64,000 nucleotides of DNA from Mesorhizobium sp. STM 4661 (GCF_000359125.1 NZ_CAAF010000077.1:1-64000); one strand, 5' to 3'; counted from the first letter of the stretch, positions 31,197-40,536 are shown. Numbers and translations are program-made. The notes: generated from the letters alone by a model not told the origin.

Positions 31197-31595
31197 CCCC
31201 TCCGGTCCTTAGGTGCGTAGCTGATTTGGTCCCGCTGAGACGCTATCTACGCAGTCGATTGGATTGAGGATAAGGGCCGCGTGTCCAGCGGATTGGGGTG
31301 GTCTTATCACAAGCTTACCGGGACGGGGTTTCTTGTGTGCGGGAGGGTCGACCATGTACCCCCAGAGCCCGGTCGACCCATGCATATGCATCTGCCCTCC
31401 GCCTATTGCCCCATAGGGTTCCCGGTCTTTGGGCTCATCGGTCCTAGACCTTCGCATCGAACGACAGATGCTTCCGTTCGATAGTTTGGCCGCCAGCTCC
31501 GTCGCATTGTCTACAGCGAAGAAAGAGGGGTGTGCCGGCTGCATGGCCGGCCCAATCGCCAACTCAATCATGGAACGCGAACGAGGAGTTTCGAC
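31197..31595. promoter_or_regulatory. Intergenic region with 9-bp inverted repeat
   Basis: GGGTCGACC (31345-31353) and GGTCGACCC (31371-31379) are perfect complements with a 17-bp spacer, followed by the palindrome TGCATATGCA (31381-31390). It could hold operators for the downstream SDR-like gene. No ORF in it is convincing. Confidence 0.4.
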
Positions 31596-32354
31596 ATGAA
31601 AATCGTGGTTATCGGCGGCACCGGACTGATCGGTTCGAAGACGGTCGAAAGGCTGCGCAAGAAGGGCCATGAAGTGCTCGCAGCGTCGCCGAATTCGGGC
31701 GTCAATACGATTACCGGCGAGGGCCTTACCGAGACGCTGACAGGAGCACAGGTTGTCATCGACCTGGCGAATTCGCCATCATTTGAGGACAAGGCGGTCA
31801 TGGAGTTTTTCGAGACCTCCGGGCGAAACTTGCTCTCAGCAGAAAAGTGGGCTGGTGTGAAACACCACATCGCGCTCTCTATCGTGGGCGCCGAGCGCCT
31901 GCCCAATAGCGGCTACCTGCGCGCCAAGATGGTCCAGGAGAGGCTGATCAAGGACTCCGGGATACCCTACACCATCGTCCACTCGACCCAGTTTTTCGAA
32001 TTCCTCGGCGGCATCGCTCAGTCGGCAACGGTTGGGGATACTGTCCCCCTGCCTTCTGCCTATTTTCAGCCGATTGCATCGGACGACGTCGCCGACATCA
32101 TGGCGGAAGTGGCACTCTCAACGCCGATCAACGGCACGATCGAAATCGCCGGACCCGAGCCGGTCCGCATGAGCGACCTCGTAGCGCGGTTCCTGAAAGC
32201 GACGAATGATCCCCGCAAGGTGATTGCCGATCCCCACGCGCGCTACTTTGGCACCGAACTCGAGGATGGGTCGCTCGTCCCCGGCGATCACCCGCGCATC
32301 GGCGCCCAGCGCTTCGAAGACTGGTTCAGCCACGCGTCGCCCTGGCCGCACTAG
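31596..32354 (+). CDS. Atypical SDR / NAD(P)H-binding protein
   Basis: 252 residues from ATG 31596 (GAGGAG site). N-terminal MKIVVIGGTGLIGSKTVERL is the dinucleotide motif GGxGxxG of NmrA/SDR_a5-type proteins. HHIALSIVGAERLPNSGYLR (Y-x-x-x-K shifted to YLRAK) and EFLGGIAQSATVGDTVPLP follow. Likely a cytosolic NAD(P)-dependent reductase or redox sensor. First gene of a plus-strand run of redox enzymes to 36400. Confidence 0.85.
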   Translation: MKIVVIGGTGLIGSKTVERLRKKGHEVLAASPNSGVNTITGEGLTETLTGAQVVIDLANSPSFEDKAVMEFFETSGRNLLSAEKWAGVKHHIALSIVGAERLPNSGYLRAKMVQERLIKDSGIPYTIVHSTQFFEFLGGIAQSATVGDTVPLPSAYFQPIASDDVADIMAEVALSTPINGTIEIAGPEPVRMSDLVARFLKATNDPRKVIADPHARYFGTELEDGSLVPGDHPRIGAQRFEDWFSHASPWPH

Positions 32355-32427
32355 GCTGCCCTCGCCGCGGCACGCACGTCACCAGATGCCGTGTGGGCCT
32401 CGAGCTTGAAACGTGAAGGAGCAGACG

Positions 32428-33426
32428 ATGAAAGACGATCTTCTTTCTTCCTCCGGGGCATCGCGGCGCGATGTTCTGCTGGGCGCAATGGCCGCCACCG
32501 TTGCAGCCGGCCTGCCCAGGGTCGCGCTCGCCCAGGCTGAGCGGAGACAGAACCTTCCCACTTCCAAGTCAAGCAAAGGATCAACGACGATGAGCACGAT
32601 CACCACCAAGGACGGTACGGAAATTTACTACAAGGATTGGGGGGCTAAGGATGCCCGACCGATCGTTTTCCATCACGGGTGGCCTCTGAGCGGCGATGAT
32701 TGGGATGCGCAGATGCTCTATTTTGTCGACAAGGGCTATCGCGTCGTCGCCCATGACCGGCGCGGCCATGGCCGTTCGGCGCAGGTGAGCGACGGTCACG
32801 ACATGGATCACTACGCCGCTGACGTTGCCGCCGTTGTCGAGCATCTCGACCTGAGAAATACGGTCCATATCGGTCACTCTACCGGCGGCGGCGAAGCTGC
32901 CCACTACACAGCGCGGTACGGTCAGCCACAGGGCCGCGTCGCCAAGTTGGTTCTGATTGGAGCCGTGCCGCCGATCATGGTGAAGACGCCGGCCAATCCA
33001 GGCGGCCTTCCGATAGAAGTGTTCGACGGTTTACGGAAGGCACTCGCCGGCAATCGGGGGCAGTTCTATCTCGATTTCGCAGGCGGTCCGTTTTATGGCT
33101 TCAACCGGCCGGGAGCAAAGCCAATTTCAGGCGTCATCGAAAACTGGTGGCGGCAAGGCATGATGGGCAGCGCCAAAGCGCAGTATGAGGGCATCAAGGC
33201 CTTTTCGGAGACCGACTTCACCGAGGATCTGAAGACGATCAACGTGCCGACGCTCGTGATGCACGGCGACGACGACCAGATCGTTCCGATCGCGGACTCG
33301 GCACTGCTCTCATCGAAGCTTCTGAAAAAAGCGACGCTCAAGGTCTACGAGAAATTTCCACACGGCATGTGCACCACCCACGCCGATGTGGTGAACCCCG
33401 ACCTGCTCGCCTTCATCCGCTCATAG
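32428..33426 (+). CDS. Tat-exported alpha/beta hydrolase (non-haem chloroperoxidase type)
   Basis: 332 residues. The N-terminus has SRRDVLLGAMAATVAAGLPR, a twin-arginine signal ending near ALAQA. The catalytic domain starts TITTKDGTEIYYKDWG and has FHHGWPLSGDDWD (oxyanion loop), DRRGHGRS, nucleophile Ser in GHSTGGGEA, acid in VMHGDDDQIVP and His in FPHGMCTTH. This is the cofactor-free haloperoxidase/esterase family. A second in-frame ATG (32590) would give the usual cytoplasmic form. AAGGAG precedes the first ATG. Confidence 0.88.
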   Translation: MKDDLLSSSGASRRDVLLGAMAATVAAGLPRVALAQAERRQNLPTSKSSKGSTTMSTITTKDGTEIYYKDWGAKDARPIVFHHGWPLSGDDWDAQMLYFVDKGYRVVAHDRRGHGRSAQVSDGHDMDHYAADVAAVVEHLDLRNTVHIGHSTGGGEAAHYTARYGQPQGRVAKLVLIGAVPPIMVKTPANPGGLPIEVFDGLRKALAGNRGQFYLDFAGGPFYGFNRPGAKPISGVIENWWRQGMMGSAKAQYEGIKAFSETDFTEDLKTINVPTLVMHGDDDQIVPIADSALLSSKLLKKATLKVYEKFPHGMCTTHADVVNPDLLAFIRS

Positions 33427-33515
33427 GCTGGCGCCGCACCTTGGCGCGAGCCCGATCGCCGGCCGTCCCTCCCCGGCCGGCGACCCCCCCTTCAACCTCA
33501 ACTGGAGCCAAGACA

Positions 33516-33917
33516 ATGATCAGGACCATCCTCTGCACCGCAGCCCTGGCAGTCGGCCTCGCGTCTAGCGCACTGGCCGCCGGCAAAGTCACTCTGGTAT
33601 ACGACCAACCGCTGCCCAACGTGCCGGGCAAGAGCATGCGCGGCGTCCTCGTCGAGTATGAGCCCGGCGGCAGTTCTCCCGCGCACATTCATGCAAAATC
33701 GGCCTTCATCTATGCGACGGTTCTCGAAGGCGCGATCCGCAGCAAGGTGAATGACGGGCAGGAAACGACATATCGCGCCGGCGACAACTGGTCCGAATAT
33801 CCGGGCGACCGTCACAGCGTCAGCGCGAACGCCAGCACAACTGAACCGGCCCGCCTGCTGGCCGTCTTCGTCGTCGATACAGACGAAACGGAACTCACGA
33901 TATTCGACGACGAGTAA
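33516..33917 (+). CDS. Secreted cupin-domain protein
   Basis: 133 residues. Signal peptide MIRTILCTAALAVGLASSAL-AA. The single cupin has motif 1 residues in EYEPGGSSPAHIHAKSAFIY (two His) and motif 2 in DNWSEYPGDRHSVSANAS. It could bind a metal in the periplasm. It lies 89 bp after the hydrolase. Function unknown. Confidence 0.8.
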   Translation: MIRTILCTAALAVGLASSALAAGKVTLVYDQPLPNVPGKSMRGVLVEYEPGGSSPAHIHAKSAFIYATVLEGAIRSKVNDGQETTYRAGDNWSEYPGDRHSVSANASTTEPARLLAVFVVDTDETELTIFDDE

Positions 33918-33999
33918 AGTCAAGGGTTTCCGCATTTTGAACAAGAGAGCCGCGCCGCAATGGGTCGACGGCGCGGTCAACCAGATAAGGACAGCCGCG

Positions 34000-34437
34000 A
34001 TGCTTATCGACAAACTGCATGCTTTGACGTCGCCACGCCTTGCTATGATCGACGTCAATGCCACGGTGCAAGCGGCCGCCCGTTCGCTTTCCACGCCCGG
34101 CATCGGCCTCGTCGTGGTCTGCAATGGCAACGGCGGCGCCGAAGGCGTGCTGAGCAAATCAGACCTCGTCCGCCATCTCGTCAGTTCGGCGTCGTCAGTG
34201 CCACCGGTTTCAGCCCTGATGAGCAGGCCTATCGTGTCGTGCACGCCGGAGGATGATCTGCATGGGGTGTGGCAGACAATGGCTGCCACAAGCCTGCAGA
34301 ACATGCCGGTGGTCGACGTCGGCGCCAGGCCTATCGGTATTCTCGACATACGCGACGCGATGAAAGCTCTGTTCGAGCGGGAAGAGATCCAAGAGCAAAT
34401 GCTTTCCAACTACGTCGCCGGTGTTGGCTATCGCTAA
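34000..34437 (+). CDS. CBS-domain protein
   Basis: 145 residues from ATG 34000 (AAGGA site). Two CBS motifs: residues 1-60 (IDVNATVQAAARSLSTPGIG, EGVLSKSDLVRHL) and 70-130 (SRPIVSCTPEDDLHGVWQTM, NMPVVDVGARPIGILDIRDA). Such proteins bind adenosyl nucleotides or act as redox/energy sensors. The C-terminal helix (EEIQEQMLSNYVAGVGYR) is shared with many rhizobial CBS proteins. Confidence 0.85.
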   Translation: MLIDKLHALTSPRLAMIDVNATVQAAARSLSTPGIGLVVVCNGNGGAEGVLSKSDLVRHLVSSASSVPPVSALMSRPIVSCTPEDDLHGVWQTMAATSLQNMPVVDVGARPIGILDIRDAMKALFEREEIQEQMLSNYVAGVGYR

Positions 34438-34497
34438 CTCGGCTCTCGGCAGTCAAGCGACGACGCCTGTAGGGCATCCTTGTGAAGGATAGTGAAC

Positions 34498-35148
34498 ATG
34501 AAACTATACTACAGTCCACTGGCCTGCAGCCTGGCCGATCACATCGCCCTGCTGGAAGCGGGCGTGCCGTTCGAACGCGAGAGCGTCGACCTGAAGACGA
34601 AACGGACGGCTTCGGGAGCTGATTTCAATGATCTAACCTGCAAGGGCTACGTACCGGCACTGGTGCTGGATAGCGGGGAAATCCTTACCGAGAACATAGC
34701 AGTTCTCGATTGGCTCGCCATGCAGTATCCGGCGCTCGGGGTCCCGGGAAAGCTTGGCCGCACACGCCTTCTGGAAGCGCTGGCTTTCGTCTCGACTGAA
34801 GTGCACCGCAACTTCAAACCGATGTGGCATGCGAGCAGCGAAGCTGAGAAGGCGCAAGCAAAAGCGACGATTTCGAGGCTCCTGAACCTTCTGGCTGACG
34901 GCATCGAAGGCGACTATTTGTTTGGCGCGGCGCCCAGCGTCGCGGATTTCTATCTGTTCGTGATGCTGTTGTGGGCCGAGCGCTTTGACGTCCGCCTCCC
35001 CGCACCCTTCGTAGCGCTGCGTCGGAAGATGGCGAGCCGGCCGGCCGTGCAAGCGGCCATGCTGCACGAAGGGCTCATCGGAACGAAAGATCGACAAGCC
35101 CCAGCGCGTCCCGACCCGGAAGGGGCTGAACTGCAGCTGACGCGCTAA
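34498..35148 (+). CDS. Glutathione S-transferase
   Basis: 216 residues. The thioredoxin-like half MKLYYSPLACSLADHIALLE, GYVPALVLDSGEILTENIAV has the cis-Pro and the E-N/S glutathione-binding site; Cys/Ser near residue 10 is typical of bacterial beta-class enzymes. The helical half ends LFGAAPSVADFYLFVMLLWA (N-capping box). Conjugates electrophiles with glutathione in the cytosol. AAGGA site. Detoxification context fits. Confidence 0.88.
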   Translation: MKLYYSPLACSLADHIALLEAGVPFERESVDLKTKRTASGADFNDLTCKGYVPALVLDSGEILTENIAVLDWLAMQYPALGVPGKLGRTRLLEALAFVSTEVHRNFKPMWHASSEAEKAQAKATISRLLNLLADGIEGDYLFGAAPSVADFYLFVMLLWAERFDVRLPAPFVALRRKMASRPAVQAAMLHEGLIGTKDRQAPARPDPEGAELQLTR

Positions 35149-35236
35149 CCGACATCGTCAGCCGTCGGCGCCAACGAAACAGAGCCGGCGCTCCCGCGAG
35201 AAAATGAACCCACCAACCGACATCATGGAGTCTGAC

Positions 35237-35694
35237 ATGACCAAGCGTCTGAATTTCCTGGCCGCAAGAACGGCGGCATCGAGGGTCTCGTCGCCATCGA
35301 GAGCTGGCTTGCCAACAGCTTCAACCCGAAGCTGCTCGAGCTCGTCAAGTTGCGGGTGTCGCAAATGAACGGCTGCGCGCATTGCCTGCACATGCACCGG
35401 CAAGATGCAATCAAACTGGGCGAGACCGACGACCGGCTGCTGCTGCTCGACGCCTGGTGCGAGTCTGCCCTCTACACGGAACGCGAACGGGCTGCCCTCG
35501 CCTGGGCGGAAGCCCTCACCCGGATCTCAGAAACCCATGCGCCTGACGCGGTCTACGAGGAAGCCCGGAAGGCCTTCTCGGAAGATGAACTCGTCGCGCT
35601 ATCGATCGGCGTCGCCACGATCAACGCCTGGAACAGGCTGGCGATCGGCTTTCGCCTGCAGCATCCCGCGGATCGCATGCGCGCCGCCGCTTGA
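35237..35694 (+). pseudogene. AhpD-like carboxymuconolactone decarboxylase-family protein, frameshifted
   Basis: The start MTKRLNFLAA is in one frame. One base is missing after CTGGCCGC (about 35267), and the rest is in the next frame: KNGGIEGLVAIESWLANSFN, LVKLRVSQMNGCAHCLHMHR (redox CxxC plus His), ARKAFSEDELVALSIGVATI NAW. The domain is otherwise complete, an alkylhydroperoxidase-like fold. Translation from TTG 35350 would give a shortened form. Error or real mutation cannot be told apart. Confidence 0.75.
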
Positions 35695-35752
35695 AACCGG
35701 CGACAACGCGGGCCAGCGAAACCGGCCGAAACGCAGTGAGGAGACATACGAC

Positions 35753-36400
35753 ATGAACGGAACCACCAGCCGGATGCTTGCAGGGGTCTCGGTCCCTGAT
35801 ACCCCTCTCGTGCAGCAGACTCTCGAATATGCGCGGAGCGAATGCGAGGCCTATCTGTTCAATCACGTCGTCCGCTCCTGGTTGTTTGCGGCGCGGCTCG
35901 GGCAGCTCCGCAACATCGACCACGACGCGGAAGTTGTCGCAGTCGGGACCTTGTTGCACGACATAACGCTCAACGAACGTTTTGACGGTCCGCGCCGTTT
36001 CGAAGTCGAAGGCGCGGATCTGGCCAGGATCTTTGCGCGACAAGGCGGTGTCAATGAGCGCCGGGCTCAGCTCATCTGGGACAGCGTCGCCCTCAACTCC
36101 ACCCCGTCGATCGGCCTCTACAAGGAGGCGGAGGTAGCCCTTTGTACCGCCGGCATCTGCCTGGATGTTGTCGGACTCAAGTACGAGACCATCCCTGCGG
36201 CAGAGATCGCCAGGGTTGTAGGTGAATTCCCGCGGCTCGATATGAAGCGGCGCATGACACGGTGCTTCTGTCACATCGCCCAGACGCACCCGGAAACGAC
36301 CTACGACAACTTCGCCCGGGACTTTGGCGAACGCTTTGTGCCCGGGTATCGGGCGCCTTCTTCCGTCGACTTCGTGTCGAACGCGCCCTTTGAGGAATAA
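35753..36400 (+). CDS. HD-domain phosphohydrolase-like protein
   Basis: 215 residues from ATG 35753 (GAGGAGA). The H...HD...D pattern is in YLFNHVVRSWLFAARLG, VAVGTLLHDITLNERF and a later D. The fold resembles the cyanamide-hydratase-like HD group (RFEVEGADLARIFARQGG, LIWDSVALNSTPSIGLYKEA). Metal-dependent hydrolase or lyase of unknown substrate. Last gene of the plus-strand redox run. Confidence 0.85.
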   Translation: MNGTTSRMLAGVSVPDTPLVQQTLEYARSECEAYLFNHVVRSWLFAARLGQLRNIDHDAEVVAVGTLLHDITLNERFDGPRRFEVEGADLARIFARQGGVNERRAQLIWDSVALNSTPSIGLYKEAEVALCTAGICLDVVGLKYETIPAAEIARVVGEFPRLDMKRRMTRCFCHIAQTHPETTYDNFARDFGERFVPGYRAPSSVDFVSNAPFEE

Positions 36401-36523
36401 GCCCCTCCAAGCCCCGGAGTGGCCGCTTTAGTTCGTCCTGCGCAACGAATTCGGCTTCCAGCTCTGCGCCAGCGACGAGTTACTCTTCCGTGCGCTTGGA
36501 CATCCCATCGGATGACCGCGGGA

Positions 36524-37228
36524 TCAAACCGAAGGCCTGGCCGCGCCGGTATCGCGCATCGTAGCCGGCAATGTTTCCCATGCCCGGATCAGCTCGCCGA
36601 TGGACGCGACCTCCATCTTGCGCATCACATTGCCGCGGTGGAGCTTGACAGTGATTTCGCTGATGCCGAGATCGAATGCGATCTGTTTGTTGACTCGCCC
36701 GTGAGCGACTTCGCGCAGGACCTGACGTTCGCGTGGCGTCAGCGTCTCAAGGCGTTCGACATTGCGCTTGACGACCACTGCGTCCGCCCGCCGCGCGGCG
36801 TCCATCGCAATCCCCGCAATCACCGCGTCAAGCAAGGTTTGGTCACGTGCTGGCTTGGTGAGAAAGTCGACGGCACCGGCCTTCATCGCCTGGACAGTCA
36901 TCGGAATATCGCCATGCCCGGTCAGAAAGATGATTGGCTTGGGGTTGCCGCTTTGGGCCAGACGATACTGCAGGTCGAGTCCGCTTGCGCCTGGCATGCG
37001 CACGTCGAGGATCAAACAGCCGGGGCTGTCCAATACGTCGGCGTCGAGGAACTCGCGGGTCGAGGCAAAACAGACTGACTCGAAACCCGCCGACACCACC
37101 AATTCGGACAACGCCTCCCGAACAGACGCATCGTCATCGACAATGATGACGCGCGGCTGCTCCGCCTCACTCCTCCGCTGCTGCGATAGCGGTGCCGATC
37201 TCCGCGGGAGCGGCTGCTCACCTGTCAT
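36524..37228 (-). CDS. FixJ-type response regulator
   Basis: 234 residues from ATG 37228 (GGAGG six bases upstream). Receiver at about 25-140: IIVDDDASVREALSELVVSA, phospho-Asp in LILDVRMPG, T in FLTGHGDIPMTVQAMKAGA, K in FLTKP. LuxR-type HTH at 165-225: LTPRERQVLREVAHGRVNKQ, LGISEITVKLHRGNVMRKM. A DNA-binding transcription factor of the FixJ/StyR group. It overlaps the end of the upstream receiver gene by 11 bp. Confidence 0.9.
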   Translation of the reverse strand: MTGEQPLPRRSAPLSQQRRSEAEQPRVIIVDDDASVREALSELVVSAGFESVCFASTREFLDADVLDSPGCLILDVRMPGASGLDLQYRLAQSGNPKPIIFLTGHGDIPMTVQAMKAGAVDFLTKPARDQTLLDAVIAGIAMDAARRADAVVVKRNVERLETLTPRERQVLREVAHGRVNKQIAFDLGISEITVKLHRGNVMRKMEVASIGELIRAWETLPATMRDTGAARPSV

Positions 37229-37588
37229 GATCATCCTCCACTTTTCGATTGGGTAAGGCGTCGCCGACCGCCGCAAGCAGGGCCTGGGCATCGAAGGGCT
37301 TGCGGAAGAAACCGCTAATGCCCTGCGCGCGGTCCTGATCGGCTATCTCGTGGCGGCCTGTGATCAGGAACACCGGCAGCTCCGGACGCGCCCGCTTCAC
37401 CAGGTCACGAAGTTCAAATCCGTCCATCCCAGGCATCCCGATGTCGGTAATGAGCACGTCCAGGCCCGACAGCCCGCTGATGAGTAATTGTCGCGCGGAA
37501 AGCCGGCGGACTCAAGAACTTCCTCCAGCGACTCGAGCAGCCTTGGATCGTCGTCGATAACCGCTACTACAGGTTTATGCTTGTTCAC
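37218..37588 (-). pseudogene. Single-domain response regulator, frameshifted
   Basis: The first frame begins MNKHKPVVAVIDDDPRLLES, then LEEVLESAGF. After a shift near 37498 the other frame gives LLISGLSGLDVLITDIGMPG (phospho-Asp in TDIGMPG), FLITGRHEIADQDRAQGISG, FFRKPFDAQALLAAV. No output domain. Restored, it would be a CheY-like receiver upstream of the FixJ-type gene. Frameshift may be real or an error. Confidence 0.75.
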
Positions 37589-37706
37589 GTTCAGCTCCCT
37601 CCCGCTCGGCGCGCGTGGGTGATCGGTATTTCCAGCCGCGCACGAGATCGGCGAGGGACGCCGCTGCCACTTTCTGCATCACATCCCTTCTATGGCCGGG
37701 CATTTT
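37575..37706 (-). pseudogene. LuxR-type HTH tail of a lost response regulator
   Basis: Minus-strand codons HRRDVMQKVAAASLADLVRG resemble HRGRVMEKMQAASFADLVN of the FixJ-type protein at 58222. They run to a stop at 37575, overlapping the start of the next receiver gene. Only the last HTH helix remains. Upstream is the 3' end of the MFS gene, so the rest was deleted. Confidence 0.55.
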
Positions 37707-37723
37707 TCTTGTCCGGTCAGTCG

Positions 37724-39451
37724 TCAGACCGGCGACCATATGTCGTCCGCCGCCACTTCCCTGCGGCTCTGGTGGATGAGAGGTCCCGAGGCAATTGAAG
37801 CTAGCTGGCCGGGGGCCATGCCGGGCGCGGATGAGTGTTGCGTCGGGACCGCGGCCAGCTCGAGGATTGACCGAGTTGTGCGCATTCTCGCGTATCGGGA
37901 GAGTCCGATCTTGATGGCAACCAGCACGGGCGCGGCGATTACAAAAAGAAGAGCGACCGCATTGAACGCCGTGTCGAAAGCGATGACCGTGGATTGACCT
38001 GTAACGACCCGGCCCAGCAGGCTCGTGGCTGCCCGGCCGGCGGCCACGGGATCCATTCCTTTTGCCATCAGTGAGACTGTCATCGCCGCCAGTCGCTGGG
38101 CGACCGCCGGAACGCCTGCGGTGACGTTGGCGCCGAGCACCGCGACATTGGCTGCGACGTGGTGATCGATAAGTGTCTGGAGGCCGGCGACACCCATGAG
38201 ACCGCCAAGCTGGCGACCCGTATTGAAGAGGCCTATGCCGGACGCGAGGTTTTGGCTGTTGAGTTTGCTGAAAGCGATGAGGGTGATCGATAGGAACAGG
38301 AAGCCAAGGCCCAAGCCGCGCAGCAGGATGGCCGCCATCATGTCGTCCGCGCCGCTCTCGCTGGTCGAGCCTGACAGCATCCACATCGCAACCATGATCA
38401 TCAGGATACCAAAGGGTACCGTCGCAAATGGAGGAACGCGGCGGACCTGCACGAGAAAGGCAGCGATGAGGAGTGCGCCGATGAAAAGCACCCCACTCGG
38501 CAACAATAGCTGTCCCGCGTCGGTGGGTGTGAACGCGAGGACGGAGATGGCAAATGAGGGAATCAGGAACGCGCTTCCAAACAATGCGGCACCAGCCACA
38601 AAACTGACGATAAACGCGAAGCAAAAATCGTCTGATCGGAACAAGGTGAAGTCGAGCGGGCCTTGGCCCCTGGCAATCACTTGTTGCCCGAGAAATGCCA
38701 GCAGGCTGGCCGTACCGGCGAAAGCCAGCCACGCTATGCGAGGTTCCTCAAACCAGTCCCATCGGCTGCCCTGGCTGAACACATAGGTGAAGCACAAGAG
38801 TGTCGTGGAGACGAGTGCAAGGCCGATCCAGTCGAACGGAAGGCGCGCAGTCTTTGCGGACATCGGACTGTCGGCGAGCAGCAGGAGACCCGCAGCGGCC
38901 AGCGCCACCGGAACGATGCTAAAGAATATCCATGTCCACGACTGGCTATCCAGCAACCAACCCTGAAGAGCTGGTGCGATCGTCGCCGGGGCAACCACTG
39001 ACCCCATCGCGAAAAAGGCTTGAAGGACCGGCTGGTGGTGTCGTGGATAGACTAGGAAGATAACCGCCTGCCCGGTCACAAGCAGGGTGCCTCCGGAGAA
39101 GCCTTGTATGATGCGCAACGCGACCAGCAAGTCCAATCGAGCCGTGAGGGCGGCAATGGCACAAGCCGTGCCCATGATCAGGGTTGAGCCGATGATCAGA
39201 CTGCGCGGATTGACACGGCTCATCAGCCAGGGGGCGGCCATGAACCCGATCAGCTTCGGAGCGATGTATCCGATATCGAGCCAGGCGAACTCATCAGGCG
39301 TTGCATATGTGTCGCCGATGATATCGCCGCGCCCGAGCGACAGGACTGTGCTGGCGATCGCCTCCGTCAGAGTGGCGAGCACTATTCCCACGACGAGAAG
39401 GGCTCCTGGCGCGGGTCGGCTGCAACTCCGTGCGGCGGCGGCTCCCGTCAT
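37724..39451 (-). CDS. MFS drug exporter, DHA2 family (EmrB-like)
   Basis: 575-residue inner-membrane protein with 14 predicted helices. DHA2 motifs include LDIGYIAPKLIGFMAAPWLM, RIIQGFSGGTLLVTGQA (motif C-like region) and GRQLGGLMGVAGLQTL. It exports hydrophobic drugs by proton antiport together with the membrane-fusion partner encoded just upstream; the two overlap in ATGA (39448-39451). The C-terminal 50 residues are polar. Probably repressed by the TetR protein at 40570. Confidence 0.9.
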   Translation of the reverse strand: MTGAAAARSCSRPAPGALLVVGIVLATLTEAIASTVLSLGRGDIIGDTYATPDEFAWLDIGYIAPKLIGFMAAPWLMSRVNPRSLIIGSTLIMGTACAIAALTARLDLLVALRIIQGFSGGTLLVTGQAVIFLVYPRHHQPVLQAFFAMGSVVAPATIAPALQGWLLDSQSWTWIFFSIVPVALAAAGLLLLADSPMSAKTARLPFDWIGLALVSTTLLCFTYVFSQGSRWDWFEEPRIAWLAFAGTASLLAFLGQQVIARGQGPLDFTLFRSDDFCFAFIVSFVAGAALFGSAFLIPSFAISVLAFTPTDAGQLLLPSGVLFIGALLIAAFLVQVRRVPPFATVPFGILMIMVAMWMLSGSTSESGADDMMAAILLRGLGLGFLFLSITLIAFSKLNSQNLASGIGLFNTGRQLGGLMGVAGLQTLIDHHVAANVAVLGANVTAGVPAVAQRLAAMTVSLMAKGMDPVAAGRAATSLLGRVVTGQSTVIAFDTAFNAVALLFVIAAPVLVAIKIGLSRYARMRTTRSILELAAVPTQHSSAPGMAPGQLASIASGPLIHQSRREVAADDIWSPV

Positions 39452-40482
39452 GAGGCGCTCCCTCGATCAATCTCGACACGTGCCGACAGGCCGGGCACGA
39501 GGAGGCCAGGCAACGGATTGCCCACAAACCGTATCTTCACCGGAACGCGCTGGACGACGCGAACAAAGTTCCCTGTCGCATTGTCTGAGGGAAGCAAGCT
39601 GAAAGTGGACCCACTGCCGGGTGCAAAGCTGTCGACAACCCCCTCGAACTTCTCGCTCGGATAGCCGTCCACGGTGACACTGACACGCTGACCAAGGCGG
39701 ATATGTTCGATCTGGGTTTCCTTGAAGTTCGCCACGACCCAGACATCGTTGACCGGAACGATATCCAGCAGGGAGGCGCCCGGCGCGACAAGTCGGCCGA
39801 TGCGGACCTGGCGATTGCCGATAACGCCGCCGACTGGCGCACGCACCACAGTGCTGTCGAGATCGATCTGGGCGAGATCGCGAGCGGCCCGCGCCAGCGC
39901 AACGGCGGCAACGGCAGCTTCGCGCTGAGTTTCAAGAACAGCGATGCGCTGCTGCTGTGCCTCTACCGTTGCCGATGCTCCTGCCACGCTCGCCTCAGCT
40001 CTCGACCGCGCGGCATCACTTTCGTCGACCTGGGCCTGGCTCACCGTCTTGCTGCGGATAAGTTCGCGGCGGCGGTCGGACGCCAATGCCGCGAGGTTCA
40101 ATTCGGCCATTGTCGACAGTTTCTGGGCTTCGGCCTGCCGAACCAGGGCATGCTGAAGCTGGATTTCGGCATCGACATTGGTGAGGCGAGCCTGCGCGGC
40201 TTCGACATTGGCCACAGCTTGCGCGAGCCGCGCACGGTAGTCTCGATCGTCGATCCGGAACAGGACATCCCCAACTCGGACGGTTTGGTTATCCTCAACC
40301 TCCACTGCGGTCACATAGCCCGCAACTTTTGGAGCGAGCGAGGTCACGTCCGCACGGACATAGGCGTTGTCTGTAGACGTCTCGCCGTTCGCACGAGCCC
40401 AGGACCATCCCGCAGCCCCGACCACCACGGCACCGAGGCACAACAGCAAGCCAATCATCTTTTTCCTACCGTGTTGCGCCAT
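39448..40482 (-). CDS. HlyD/EmrA-type membrane fusion protein
   Basis: 344 residues. An N-terminal membrane anchor (MIGLLLCLGAVVVGAAGWSW) is followed by biotinyl-lipoyl halves (DVTSLAPKVAGYVTAVEVED, VVRAPVGGVIGNRQVRIGRL), an alpha-hairpin (about 95-210) and a beta-barrel (VWVVANFKETQIEHIRLGQR, GVVDSFAPGSGSTFSLLP). It links the MFS pump to an outer-membrane channel. First gene of the pump operon, with an operator directly before its ribosome site. Confidence 0.92.
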   Translation of the reverse strand: MAQHGRKKMIGLLLCLGAVVVGAAGWSWARANGETSTDNAYVRADVTSLAPKVAGYVTAVEVEDNQTVRVGDVLFRIDDRDYRARLAQAVANVEAAQARLTNVDAEIQLQHALVRQAEAQKLSTMAELNLAALASDRRRELIRSKTVSQAQVDESDAARSRAEASVAGASATVEAQQQRIAVLETQREAAVAAVALARAARDLAQIDLDSTVVRAPVGGVIGNRQVRIGRLVAPGASLLDIVPVNDVWVVANFKETQIEHIRLGQRVSVTVDGYPSEKFEGVVDSFAPGSGSTFSLLPSDNATGNFVRVVQRVPVKIRFVGNPLPGLLVPGLSARVEIDRGSAS

Positions 40483-40492
40483 GATGACCTCC

Positions 40493-40536
40493 GGTAATGG
40501 GCGTTACCATTGACATATATGGTAACGAACGTTACC
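40493..40536. promoter_or_regulatory. Two TetR-type operators between pump operon and tetR
   Basis: GGTAATG-GG-CGTTACC (40493-40508) and GGTAACG-AA-CGTTACC (40521-40536) are 7-2-7 palindromes; the second is perfect, the first has one mismatch. They are 12 bp apart in the 87-bp divergent spacer. One abuts the ribosome site of the hlyD-like gene, and both flank the likely promoters. Confidence 0.8.
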
